Below are positions 29,223 to 37,372 of a DNA stretch of 64,000 nt, piece after piece. The notes below the pieces were generated by a model, which saw nothing but the letters and a program-made list of their open reading frames with translations, did not search any database and was not told the DNA's origin. How positions within the stretch are numbered: position 1 is the first letter of the stretch; each line of letters begins with the position of its first letter. The DNA lies in assembly GCA_910587835.1 (NCBI GenBank), contig CAJUNQ010000005.1:54175-118174 (forward strand). Direction: 5' to 3'. A program made the position numbers and the translations under genes. This stretch comes from an uncultured Oscillospiraceae bacterium. Lineage in GTDB: Bacteria > Bacillota > Clostridia > Oscillospirales > Acutalibacteraceae.

Positions 29223-29350
29223 GACAGTCCTCCGCCATTGTGCCGGGCAAGCGGGCCCCGTCGCCGGCTTGCCTCAGGCAAAATCATAAGAAGCAAGCCC
29301 AGCTGGGCTCCCATATCCCCTTGCGGCAGCAGGGGAGAGGGAGGCTCTGA

Positions 29351-29396
29351 TTGTTATCGTCTTTTCAGGAAGGTTGTTATCGTCTTTTCAGGAAGG
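29351..29396 (+). repeat. Exact tandem duplication of 23 bp before the MATE gene
   Basis: The unit beginning TTGTTATCGTCTTTTC and ending AGGAAGG occurs at 29351-29373 and again at 29374-29396. The second copy holds the ribosome-binding purines of the MATE gene. The stretch 29223-29350 holds no gene. Confidence 0.92.
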
Positions 29397-29403
29397 AGTT
29401 ATT

Positions 29404-30771
29404 ATGACAGAAAAAACACAGCGCATCCGCAGCATGACCGAGGGCAGCCCCACCCGGCTGATTATCACCTTCGCCCTGCCGCTGATGCTGGGCAATGTCT
29501 TTCAACAGCTTTACACCGTGGTAGACACCGCCGTGGTGGGCCAGGTGGTGGGGGTGCAGGCCCTGGCTGCGGTGGGCGCGGCGGACTGGCTCAACTGGCT
29601 GGTGCTCAGCGTGATGCAGGGCCTGGCCCAGGGGTTTTCTATTCTGATGGCCCAATACTTCGGGGCCAAGGACTACCGCCAGCTGTCCCGGTCCATAGGG
29701 GCCTCGGTGACCCTGTGCGTCATTGCCGCGGTGCTGATGCTCACTGCCAGCCAGCTGGCCGCCGAGCCGGTGCTCCGGCTGCTGAACACCCCGGAGGGCA
29801 TTCTGGGCGACTCCCTGCTATACCTGCGCATCATCTTCGGGGGCATCCCCATCATCACAGCCTATAACCTGTTGGCCTCCATTCTCCGGGCCCTGGGCGA
29901 CAGCAAGACCCCCCTCTACGCGGTGGTGGTGGCAACCGTTGTCAACATTGCCCTGGACCTGCTGTTTGTCATGGGCTTTCACTGGGGCATCGGGGGCGCG
30001 GCAGCGGCTACGGTTATTGCCCAGGCAGTTTCTACGGTATACTGCTACTTCAATGTGCGCCGAATCACCGTCATTCAGCTGAAGGGGGAGGACCTGAAGC
30101 CCGCCCCCGCCATGACCGCTACCCTGCTGCGGCTGGGCTTTCCCGTGGCCCTGCAAAACGCCATTATCTCTGTGGGGGGCATGGTGGTGCAGTCGGTGGT
30201 CAACCGGTTTGGTATGCTGTTCATTGCGGGCTTTACCGCCACCAACAAGCTCTACGGCCTTTTGGAGATTGCCGCCACCTCCTACGGCTACGCGGTCACC
30301 TCCTTTGTGGGGCAGAACCTGGGGGGCGGGCTGCTGGGGCGCATTCAAAAGGGTATGCGCTCGGCAGCGGTAATCGCCCTCATCACCTCGGCGGTCATTG
30401 GCGGGGCCATGCTGGTGTTCGGCAGGACCTTTCTGGGCCTGTTCATCTCCGGCACCCCCCAGGAGGTCGCTGCCTCCATGGACATTGCCTACCGCTATCT
30501 GGCGGTGATGAGCATTGGCCTGCCCGTTCTCTATATGCTGCACATCTACCGCTCGGCGTTAATGGGCCTGGGCGACACGGTGATCCCCATGGCCTCGGGC
30601 TTTGCAGAGCTGGTCATGCGGGTGGGCATTGCCCTTTTGCTGCCCCTTGCCATTGGCCAGGACGGCATTTACTACGCCGAGGTAGGGGCCTGGGCCGGCG
30701 CCGCTGCGCTGCTGACCGCCTCCTACTTTGTGCGCATGGGGCGGCTGACACAGCGGGCGAAAAAAACCTGA
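29404..30771 (+). CDS. MATE-family multidrug/cation antiporter
   Basis: Start at ATG 29404, seven bases after GGAAGGAG. The 455 residues contain twelve hydrophobic helices and the two homologous MATE halves; LMLGNVFQQLYTVVDTAVVGQ is the characteristic first-helix signature (quoted at its limit as NVFQQLYTVVDTAVVG). It sits in the membrane and exports cationic drugs or metabolites using Na+ or H+. It is monocistronic, followed by a terminator. A second MATE gene of a different group is at 56802-58190. Confidence 0.92.
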   Translation: MTEKTQRIRSMTEGSPTRLIITFALPLMLGNVFQQLYTVVDTAVVGQVVGVQALAAVGAADWLNWLVLSVMQGLAQGFSILMAQYFGAKDYRQLSRSIGASVTLCVIAAVLMLTASQLAAEPVLRLLNTPEGILGDSLLYLRIIFGGIPIITAYNLLASILRALGDSKTPLYAVVVATVVNIALDLLFVMGFHWGIGGAAAATVIAQAVSTVYCYFNVRRITVIQLKGEDLKPAPAMTATLLRLGFPVALQNAIISVGGMVVQSVVNRFGMLFIAGFTATNKLYGLLEIAATSYGYAVTSFVGQNLGGGLLGRIQKGMRSAAVIALITSAVIGGAMLVFGRTFLGLFISGTPQEVAASMDIAYRYLAVMSIGLPVLYMLHIYRSALMGLGDTVIPMASGFAELVMRVGIALLLPLAIGQDGIYYAEVGAWAGAAALLTASYFVRMGRLTQRAKKT

Positions 30772-30779
30772 GAGAATCG

Positions 30780-30805
30780 ACCGGCGGAGCTTCCGCCGGT
30801 TTTTG
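30780..30805 (+). terminator. Terminator after the MATE gene
   Basis: ACCGGCGGA, loop GCT, TCCGCCGGT, then TTTTGTTTG. Confidence 0.9.
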
Positions 30806-30845
30806 TTTGTAAGTAAAAACATACAAAATGTTTGCAATAAATCTA

Positions 30846-30874
30846 TTGACAAAAGTGACTGTTGCTGCTATTAT
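30846..30874 (+). promoter_or_regulatory. Promoter of the small secreted-protein gene
   Basis: TTGACA at 30846-30851 and TATTAT at 30869-30874 with a 17-base spacer. Confidence 0.8.
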
Positions 30875-30959
30875 AAGACTATAAGGAGAAGCTATTTTCT
30901 CCCCGACCGCAATGAAACCGCCCCATTGGGGCCCTGTGTGAAAGAAAGGTGGTTGTGTT

Positions 30960-31430
30960 ATGAAGAAAAAGCTGGTTTTGTTAGCGTTGGCCCTGGTCAT
31001 GGTTGTGGCGCTCTCCTCCGCCGCCCTGGCGGACCTGAGCGAGCCGGACTTTGTGGACTCCTGGGAGGTAACGGGGAACATGACCGAAGAGGAACTGACC
31101 GCCATTGTGGAGGAGGTCCTGCACTGCCGGCAGGGCACCATCCCGGACCATGCCTTTGCGGCAATGGTGCGGATGCAGGACATCAATCCGGAGCTGGCCA
31201 ATGCTGCATTTGACCATATGGCGGAGATTGCTGTTCCAGCAGAGAAGCCCCAGCGTGATGAGAGCACTCCCGCAGCGCAAAAAGACGAGCCGGAGCGTTT
31301 TGGCATCTATGTCCGTGACGGCCACGGCGGCCACTATGAGTACTTGGATGAGGACGACCTGGACCCGGAGGAGGATGTGGAAGCGGAGGAGGAGTCGGTG
31401 CTGGGAGAGGACCACACAAGGGACCGCTGA
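30960..31430 (+). CDS. Small secreted acidic protein, unknown function
   Basis: A 156-residue protein with a clear signal peptide (MKKKLVLLALALVMVVAL, cleavage near ALA-D at about 25). The mature part is helical and acidic, with the last 25 residues almost entirely Asp/Glu. One cysteine is present and no anchor motif. No domain was recognised. It has a strong promoter of its own, and the terminator stem overlaps its last codons. Confidence 0.75.
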   Translation: MKKKLVLLALALVMVVALSSAALADLSEPDFVDSWEVTGNMTEEELTAIVEEVLHCRQGTIPDHAFAAMVRMQDINPELANAAFDHMAEIAVPAEKPQRDESTPAAQKDEPERFGIYVRDGHGGHYEYLDEDDLDPEEDVEAEEESVLGEDHTRDR

Positions 31431-31471
31431 TGGGGCCGGAAGGCCACGCCAACGGTCCCTTGTGTGGTTTT
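31412..31471 (+). terminator. Long-stem terminator overlapping the end of the secreted-protein gene
   Basis: A perfect 15-bp stem, CCACACAAGGGACCG (31412-31426) with CGGTCCCTTGTGTGG (31453-31467), followed by TTTT. The 26-base loop contains the stop codon. Confidence 0.8.
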
Positions 31472-31564
31472 GCCGGAACAGGGAAGGCCAGAACCTGCGC
31501 AACTCATATCAAGCATTTCCCCCGCCCCCTGTGCTATACTGTCTCCTGTCAGGAGGGATGAACC

Positions 31565-32530
31565 TTGTACCATCACAATCAGGCGGTCCAGCAGATGATC
31601 CACTGGACCGAACAGAATCTTCGGGATGAGAAGCTGGGTCTGCTGGAAATGTCCCGGGCAGTGGGCTACTCGCCCTGGTACTGCTCCGCCCTGTTCCACC
31701 GGGTGTGCGGCTGCACCCTGAAGAGCTACGCTGCCCGGCGGCGGCTCAGCCAGGCGGCGTTGGAGCTGCGGGCCAGCCCCCGGCGCATTCTGGACATCGC
31801 CCTGGACTGGGGCTTTTCCAGCCAGGAGGCCTTTACCCGGGCCTTCCGGGAGGCCTTTGGCTGCACCCCCGCAGCCTATCGCCGGGCCCCCCGGCCCATT
31901 CCCCTGTTCATGGGCAAGGACGTGTTTCATCCCTGGCAATATTCCGCGATGAAGGAACCATCGCAAGAAGGAGGCAGCGACATGAGCAAGGCAGAGTTGA
32001 GAGAGGCAAGAGTGCGGGTAGAGTACATCCCCGCCCACAAGTACATTGGCATCTGGGACAAAGAGGCCGTCTGTTATGGGACCTTCTGGGAGCGCCACGA
32101 CTGCGACCAGGTCTGCGGCATCATTGAGAGCATGAGAGACAGCGCCCACCCGGTAGTGACCTCCCACACCGCAGGCTGGTACTATGCAGACGGCGCACGC
32201 CGGTACTTCTACGGCTTCGGTGTGCCCGAGGACTACCACGGCCCGGTGCCCGAGGGCTTTGAGCTCCGTGCCTTCCCCGGCAGCTATTACCTGGTGTTCT
32301 ACCATCCCCCCTTTGACTACATGGAGAACAACGAGGAGGTTATGGGCCGGGTGGAGGACCTTGCCTGGAGCTACGACCTGGACAACGAGCACCCCGACCC
32401 CAGCGGCATCAGCACCTCCCATCGGGGCGGGGGCAGGTTCCAGTGGAACGAGGAGGCCTGCCAGTGCTACCAGCGCCACTATCCGGAGGGCGTCGGCTAT
32501 GAGGTGCTGCGGCCGGTGAAGCTGAAATAA
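31565..32530 (+). CDS. AraC-family regulator with C-terminal GyrI-like effector domain
   Basis: Start is TTG at 31565, eight bases after AGGAGG; the nearby ATG is in another frame. The 321 residues have a double helix-turn-helix AraC DNA-binding domain at 1-105 (second helix pair DIALDWGFSSQEAFTRAF is diagnostic) and a C-terminal GyrI/SoxS-effector type ligand-binding domain. This is the Rob/BmrR-like layout that senses small hydrophobic compounds. The neighbouring MATE pump at 29404 would be a natural target, but that is inference. A TATACT hexamer lies 25 bases upstream of the start. Confidence 0.88.
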   Translation: MYHHNQAVQQMIHWTEQNLRDEKLGLLEMSRAVGYSPWYCSALFHRVCGCTLKSYAARRRLSQAALELRASPRRILDIALDWGFSSQEAFTRAFREAFGCTPAAYRRAPRPIPLFMGKDVFHPWQYSAMKEPSQEGGSDMSKAELREARVRVEYIPAHKYIGIWDKEAVCYGTFWERHDCDQVCGIIESMRDSAHPVVTSHTAGWYYADGARRYFYGFGVPEDYHGPVPEGFELRAFPGSYYLVFYHPPFDYMENNEEVMGRVEDLAWSYDLDNEHPDPSGISTSHRGGGRFQWNEEACQCYQRHYPEGVGYEVLRPVKLK

Positions 32531-32538
32531 CCGGCAGC

Positions 32539-32578
32539 AAAAAGGGAAGCGTCCCCGGAGGACGCCCCCCTTTTTTAC
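32539..32578. terminator. Bidirectional terminator
   Basis: AAAAAGGG-AGCGTCC and GGACGCCCCCCTTTTTT form a hairpin between the convergent AraC-type and haemolysin III genes. Confidence 0.85.
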
Positions 32579-32602
32579 TTTCATATGGGACCGGAACCCA
32601 GT

Positions 32603-33307
32603 CTACCGCACCACCAGGTAAATGCAAACCGTGTGCAGTACGCTGCCCGCCAATACAAACAGGTGGAACACCGAGTGGACGTAAGGCGCCTTTTTTCCCA
32701 GCCCATACAGTACCGCGCCCAGGGTATAGAGCAGGCCCCCGGCCAGCAGGCACCCAAAGCCCACCGGGCCCGCGTTCTGCCGCAGGGTGCCCATGGCGAA
32801 CACCACCACCCAGCCCATGGCCAGATAGCAGACCATAGAGAATATTTTAAACCGCTCCACGCTCACCGCATTAAGAATGATTCCCAGCACAGCCGCCGCC
32901 CAGACCACGCCCAGCATCACCCAGCCCTGAACGCCCCCCAGGCACACCAGGGTAATGGGGGTGTAGGTGCCTGCAATCAGCAGAAAAATCGTGCAGTGGT
33001 CCAAAGAGCGGAAAAATCGCTTTGCCCGGCTCAGCCCCAGGCCCAGCCCGTGGTAGATGGCGGACACAGCGTAAAGGGTAATCATCGTCGCGCCAAACAC
33101 GCACACGCTGCTGACAGTCAAGGGGTCCTTGCGGCAGAACACCAGCAGCAGCACCAGCCCGGCCACAGCCAGCAGCGCCGAGGCCCCGTGGGACACAGAG
33201 GAGAAGATCTCCTCTCCCAGAGAGTACCGGGGCAGGCCCATGGCCTGACACAGGTCCCGACGGGCTTTGGCAGAATAAGTGGTTTTCAACTTCATGGTGT
33301 TCTCCAT
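32603..33307 (-). CDS. Haemolysin III / PAQR-family membrane protein
   Basis: 234 residues with seven hydrophobic segments. The PAQR metal-site residues are visible: SHGASALL (H near residue 40), YHG in YAVSAIYHGLG, and the two late histidines in PYVHSVFHLFVLAG. The bacterial YqfA/HlyIII group is a membrane protein of poorly known function, possibly a lipid hydrolase or receptor. Start ATG 33307 follows AAAGGAG. It is monocistronic with its own promoter. Confidence 0.9.
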   Translation of the reverse strand: MENTMKLKTTYSAKARRDLCQAMGLPRYSLGEEIFSSVSHGASALLAVAGLVLLLVFCRKDPLTVSSVCVFGATMITLYAVSAIYHGLGLGLSRAKRFFRSLDHCTIFLLIAGTYTPITLVCLGGVQGWVMLGVVWAAAVLGIILNAVSVERFKIFSMVCYLAMGWVVVFAMGTLRQNAGPVGFGCLLAGGLLYTLGAVLYGLGKKAPYVHSVFHLFVLAGSVLHTVCIYLVVR

Positions 33308-33369
33308 ATCAAACGCTCCTTTCGGTTTTTGAATCGCAATATCTAGTTTTAAAAACTCTTTATGCCTAT

Positions 33370-33398
33370 ATTATACACCGCGTCACAGAAAATTGCAA
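33370..33398 (-). promoter_or_regulatory. Promoter of the haemolysin III gene
   Basis: On the minus strand TTGCAA (33398-33393), 17 bases, TATAAT (33375-33370). Confidence 0.75.
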
Positions 33399-33585
33399 GG
33401 GGATGCAAGGGGAAAGAGAAAATTTTTTCAACCCCAGGCCTTTCTGGGGCGTGTCCCTTTTACAGAATGATGAAGGGTCTGATATCACCCACCTAACTCC
33501 ATGGAGTACCAAGCCCCGGGGAGCCCACAAGTCCCCACGCCGTACACCACAATAAAATGCCCGGTGACACGCCACCCAGCCGCCG
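33399..33585. other. Divergent intergenic region
   Basis: No gene seen. A CCCCAG/CTGGGG stem near 33431-33450 is followed on the minus strand by a T-rich stretch and could be an orphan terminator. Confidence 0.3.
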
Positions 33586-33614
33586 TTGATTTTTTCGCCG
33601 GACTGGTCTATAAT
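33586..33614 (+). promoter_or_regulatory. Promoter of the HAD phosphatase gene
   Basis: TTGATT at 33586-33591 and TATAAT at 33609-33614, spacer 17. Confidence 0.78.
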
Positions 33615-33652
33615 AGTCCTACAATATCAGTATAACCTGTGAGGCGATTGAA

Positions 33653-34318
33653 ATGTATCCTTACCGCAGCTGCATTTTTGACCTGGACGGCACCCTTGCC
33701 GACACCCTTCACTCCATTGCCTGGTTCGGCAACCGCACCCTGGAGGCCTTCGGCCTGCCGGCCATTGACGTTGTGGACTACCGTCTTCTGGTAGGCAACG
33801 GCGCCCAGGTGCTCATGGACCGGATGCTGGCCCAGGTGGGGGCCCAGCTCTCCCCCGAGGACCGCCGGGCCTTCCGGGCGGAGTACGACCGCCGCTACGC
33901 CGCCGACCCCCTGGCCCTGGTGGGGGCATACCCCGGCGTGCCCGAGAGTCTGGCGCGCCAGCACGAGAGAGGCGTCCGGCTGGGTGTGCTCTCCAACAAG
34001 CCGGACGACATGACCCGGGCCATTGTGGCCGGGTTGTATCCGGACATTTTCGACGCGGTGCACGGCCAGCGGGAGGGCATTCCCACCAAGCCCAACCCAG
34101 CCGCTCTGCTGGCCATGGCCGGGGAGCTGGGTGTCCCGCCGGAGGAGACTCTCTATATAGGCGACAGCGGCGTGGACATGGACGCGGGCCGCGCTGCGGG
34201 CATGGACACCTGCGGGGTGCTCTGGGGCTTCCGCACCCAGGAGGAGCTGGTGGCCCACGGAGCAAAATATCTGGCGGGCGACCCAGGGCAACTAGTGGGA
34301 ATTATTGAAAAACGATAA
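33653..34318 (+). CDS. HAD hydrolase, phosphoglycolate phosphatase-like
   Basis: 221 residues of the subfamily IA HAD type. Motif I is FDLDGTLADT at about residue 8, motif II is the SNKPDD segment, and motifs III/IV appear as KPNPAALL and YIGDSGVDMDAG. It is similar in size and motifs to Gph/PgmB-type enzymes, which remove phosphate from 2-phosphoglycolate or isomerise sugar phosphates. Since motif II has SNK rather than a mutase signature, a phosphatase is favoured. Single gene with its own promoter. Confidence 0.88.
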   Translation: MYPYRSCIFDLDGTLADTLHSIAWFGNRTLEAFGLPAIDVVDYRLLVGNGAQVLMDRMLAQVGAQLSPEDRRAFRAEYDRRYAADPLALVGAYPGVPESLARQHERGVRLGVLSNKPDDMTRAIVAGLYPDIFDAVHGQREGIPTKPNPAALLAMAGELGVPPEETLYIGDSGVDMDAGRAAGMDTCGVLWGFRTQEELVAHGAKYLAGDPGQLVGIIEKR

Positions 34319-34325
34319 AAATATA

Positions 34326-34354
34326 TTGACATACGATAATGGCAGAGGTATAAT
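34326..34354 (+). promoter_or_regulatory. Promoter of the DUF2975/XRE pair
   Basis: TTGACA at 34326-34331 and TATAAT at 34349-34354, spacer 17. ACGATAA occurs twice, at 34313-34319 and 34333-34339, 20 bases apart (two helical turns), so it could be the operator of the XRE protein encoded downstream. Confidence 0.8.
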
Positions 34355-34386
34355 GGAAGCACAAACCAGACGGAGGTGCTTCTGTT

Positions 34387-34998
34387 ATGACAAACCAGAC
34401 CAATGGCCAAGAGCAAAACCACAGGCGTATGCAGGGGCTGACCAAAGCCGCCACGGTGTTCTCCAAGCTGTTTGAGGTCGCATACTGGGTCGGCGCGGCG
34501 GGCTTTCTGGTGGGGCTGGCGCTGTTTATTCTGAGCCCCTATGTGCCAGGAGACTGGGTTTTCGTCATGACGGCGCAGGAGGAGCTGACCGTCCAAGGCT
34601 TCTCTCTGCTCGTCACCGGCCCTGACGCCCAGCTGATTCGTCCGGCGGTGGTGATTTTCCTGGTCACAGGTGCCGTGGTCCTGGGGCTGATGGCCTTCAT
34701 CTTCCGCAATGTGAACCTGATTCTGCGCACTACCCAGGGATTGACCAGGTTCTCCCAGGGCAAAACCCCCTTTCAGAAGGACAATGTACGTATGGTGCGG
34801 GAGATGGGGTTTGCCTTTCTGGCTGTGGCAGCAGTGCAGCTGACCGCCAGCGCCCTGGCCTTTTTACTTCTGGGGCCAGAGATCGCAGAGGTCGGCGTGA
34901 ACATGAGCAGCGCGGTCACAGGCGTTCTCATGCTGTGTCTGTCCCAGGTGTTTGCCCTGGGCATGGAGATGCAGAAGGACGTGGACGGACTGGTGTAA
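34387..34998 (+). CDS. DUF2975-family membrane protein
   Basis: A 203-residue protein with four hydrophobic segments (about 35-55, 93-113, 138-160, 170-190). The layout and its direct linkage to a 70-residue XRE regulator match the DUF2975/YoaS family, whose function is unknown. It is likely a membrane partner or sensor for the regulator. The downstream gene begins ten bases later, so they form one operon. Confidence 0.8.
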   Translation: MTNQTNGQEQNHRRMQGLTKAATVFSKLFEVAYWVGAAGFLVGLALFILSPYVPGDWVFVMTAQEELTVQGFSLLVTGPDAQLIRPAVVIFLVTGAVVLGLMAFIFRNVNLILRTTQGLTRFSQGKTPFQKDNVRMVREMGFAFLAVAAVQLTASALAFLLLGPEIAEVGVNMSSAVTGVLMLCLSQVFALGMEMQKDVDGLV

Positions 34999-35007
34999 GG
35001 AGGAGCC

Positions 35008-35220
35008 ATGGGACACATCATATTGCGGCTGGACCGGGTAATGGTGGAGCGAAAAATATCGCTGAACCAGCTGGCGGAGCAGGTGGGCGTCACCAATGTG
35101 AATCTGTCGAAGCTGAAGAACAACCGGGTGAGCGCCATTCGTTTTTCCACCCTGGCGGCGCTGTGTCAAACGCTGCACTGCCAGCCTGGGGACATTCTGG
35201 AATACCAGGAGGACGAGTGA
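35008..35220 (+). CDS. Small XRE-family (HTH_26, YozG-like) regulator
   Basis: A 70-residue protein made up of one helix-turn-helix domain (ISLNQLAEQVGVTNVNLSKL), ending in the LGDILEY-type tail (QPGDILEYQEDE) typical of YozG-like regulators. It is the second gene of the DUF2975 operon and probably autoregulates it. Confidence 0.88.
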   Translation: MGHIILRLDRVMVERKISLNQLAEQVGVTNVNLSKLKNNRVSAIRFSTLAALCQTLHCQPGDILEYQEDE

Positions 35221-35249
35221 CAGGGGCCGGGGAAAGAGCATAATGGAAG

Positions 35250-35281
35250 GAGCGTTTTCATTTTAGAAAACGCTCTTTTTT
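35250..35281 (+). terminator. Terminator after the XRE gene
   Basis: GAGCGTTTTC, short loop, GAAAACGCTC, T6. Confidence 0.9.
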
Positions 35282-35347
35282 CATCCCGGCTTTTTGGAAA
35301 AGACAGAGAGGAGCGCCAAACAGGCCGCAGCTCTACCAACCGTCGAG

Positions 35348-35397
35348 AACCGGCGGGGAATACAGGAAATCTCTCTGGAAGACGCCCCGCCGGTTTT
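35348..35397. terminator. Second hairpin before the ABC exporter
   Basis: AACCGGCGGGG and CCCCGCCGGTT pair across a 26-base loop, followed by TTTT. Confidence 0.6.
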
Positions 35398-35490
35398 GCC
35401 ATAACCGGCTAAAGAGGTGGACAAAAAACTGTCAATGCGCTGAATTTTGAAATTTTTAGCAAAACCTCTTTCATTTTTCGCCCCGTCCGC

Positions 35491-35522
35491 TATAATAGAG
35501 AGAACTTTGTGAACTCTCTATG
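35491..35522 (+). promoter_or_regulatory. -10 element with overlapping dyad at the ABC exporter promoter
   Basis: TATAAT at 35491-35496 is overlapped by ATAGAGAG (35495-35502), which pairs with CTCTCTAT (35514-35521). A dyad across the -10 and start site is a typical repressor operator. The -35 is weak (TTTCAT-like). Confidence 0.5.
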
Positions 35523-35590
35523 GAGGAACCGCGGCCTCTGGAGAGACCCCCAAATTTTTATCCGGCTTCACCGCCGGGGAGGAAATCATC

Positions 35591-37372
35591 ATGTTTCAGC
35601 TCAGATGGGTCTGGACGCGCATGGCCGGCTACCATAAGCGCTATGTCTTCGCCCTTTTCTCCACCGCCCTGCTGGCCGCCATGGCCCTGGGCAACTCTCT
35701 CATCACCGCCAGAATCATGGACGCCGTCTTTCAGCCCCTGCAGGCCTCCGGCACAGTCCCCCCCGGGGCGGTGCATCAGCTGGCCGTGCTGGTGGCGGCG
35801 CTCATCGGCTTTGTGCTCTTCCGCACGGGCTTCGGCTATCTCTCTGTCATGACCTATGAGACCTGCTCCCAGAAGCTGGTCTACCAGCTGCGCCGGGACC
35901 TGTACAAGAACATGCAGGAGCAGGACCAGGCCTTCTACGGCCAGTACCGCACCGGCGACCTGATGACCCGCCTCACCGGCGACATGGACATGATCCGCCA
36001 CGCGGTGTGCTGGGTCATCCGGCAGCTGATCCACTGTGTGGTGCTGTTCACCACCACCGCCGTCACCTTTCTGCTGACAGACTGGCAGTTCGCCCTGGTC
36101 ATGCTGGCTGTCACTCCGGTCATCTTTGTGCTCACCATGCTGTTCTCCCGCCGGGTGCACCCCCTGTATGTGGAGCTTCGGGAGAAGCTCTCCAGCCTGA
36201 ACACCGCTGCCCAGGAGAACATCTCCGGCAACCGGGTGGTCAAAGCCTTTGCCCGGGAGGACTACGAGATTGCGCGCTTTGACCAGAAGAACCGGGAGTA
36301 TAAGGAGGCCAACAAAACCGCCTCGCTGCTGTGGCTGAAATACAGCCCCTTTATCGAGACCCTCTCTCAGTCCCTGTCCATTGCCGTGCTGCTGGTGGGG
36401 GGCGTCTTCCTCATCAACGGCCGCATCACCATTGGCACCTTCACCATGTTCAACGGCCTGACCTGGACCCTCTCGGACCCCATGCGCACCCTGGGCATGC
36501 ACCTTAACGACCTGCAGCGGTTCTTTGCCAGCGCCAACAAGATCATTGAGCTGTACTACTCCAAGTCCACCATTGTCTCCCGGCCCGACGCGGTAAAGCC
36601 CAAAACGCGCCCGGCGGGCAAGGTGGAGTTCCGGAAGGTGGGGCTGAAGCTCCACGGCCACCAGGTGCTGCAGGATATCAACCTGACAGTGGAGCCCGGA
36701 GAGACCCTGGCCATCATGGGCCCCACCGGCGGGGGCAAAACCTCTCTGGTCAGCCTCATTCCCCGGTTCTCCGACGTGACCAGCGGCCAGGTGGACCTGG
36801 ACGGCATGTCTGTGCGGCGGTATGACCTGAAGTCCCTGCGCTCCTCCATCGGCATGGCCACCCAGGATGTGTTTCTGTTCTCCGACACCGTGGACGGCAA
36901 CATTGCCTACGGCGACAGCGATATGCCCGAGGAGGAGATGCGCCGCTTTGCCAAAATGGCAGACGTGGACTTTGCCGAAAAGCTGCCCCAGGGCTTTGAC
37001 ACGGTCATCGGCGAGCGGGGCACCGGCCTCTCCGGCGGACAGAAGCAGCGCATTGCCCTGGCCCGGGCCCTGGCTGTGCGGCCCAGCGTGCTGATTCTGG
37101 ACGACACCACCAGCGCCGTGGACCTGGAAACCGAAAAATACATCCAAGAGCAGCTTGCCTCCCTGGACTTCCCCTGCACAAAGATCATTGTGGCCCAGCG
37201 CATCTCCACCACCAAGCGGGCGGACAAAATCGTTGTGATTGAGGACGGAAGACTCACCCAGCTTGGCTCCCATCAGGAGCTGTCCCAGCAGCCCGGCTAT
37301 TACCGGGAGGTCTTCCTGCTGCAGAACGGCCAGGACCAGGCCGGAGACGGTATGGAAAAGGAGGTGGGCTAA
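35591..37372 (+). CDS. Heterodimeric ABC exporter, subunit with degenerate ATP site
   Basis: A 593-residue half-transporter: six membrane helices (residues 15-310) fused to an ATPase domain. Walker A is GPTGGGKTS and the signature LSGGQKQR. Walker B reads LILDDTTSA, with Asp replacing the catalytic Glu, and the H-loop reads VAQRIST, with Gln replacing His. This is the non-hydrolysing partner typical of BmrC/BmrD and TM287/288-type exporters. The stop TAA directly abuts the ATG of its partner. Exports drugs, lipids or peptides; substrate unknown. Confidence 0.92.
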   Translation: MFQLRWVWTRMAGYHKRYVFALFSTALLAAMALGNSLITARIMDAVFQPLQASGTVPPGAVHQLAVLVAALIGFVLFRTGFGYLSVMTYETCSQKLVYQLRRDLYKNMQEQDQAFYGQYRTGDLMTRLTGDMDMIRHAVCWVIRQLIHCVVLFTTTAVTFLLTDWQFALVMLAVTPVIFVLTMLFSRRVHPLYVELREKLSSLNTAAQENISGNRVVKAFAREDYEIARFDQKNREYKEANKTASLLWLKYSPFIETLSQSLSIAVLLVGGVFLINGRITIGTFTMFNGLTWTLSDPMRTLGMHLNDLQRFFASANKIIELYYSKSTIVSRPDAVKPKTRPAGKVEFRKVGLKLHGHQVLQDINLTVEPGETLAIMGPTGGGKTSLVSLIPRFSDVTSGQVDLDGMSVRRYDLKSLRSSIGMATQDVFLFSDTVDGNIAYGDSDMPEEEMRRFAKMADVDFAEKLPQGFDTVIGERGTGLSGGQKQRIALARALAVRPSVLILDDTTSAVDLETEKYIQEQLASLDFPCTKIIVAQRISTTKRADKIVVIEDGRLTQLGSHQELSQQPGYYREVFLLQNGQDQAGDGMEKEVG

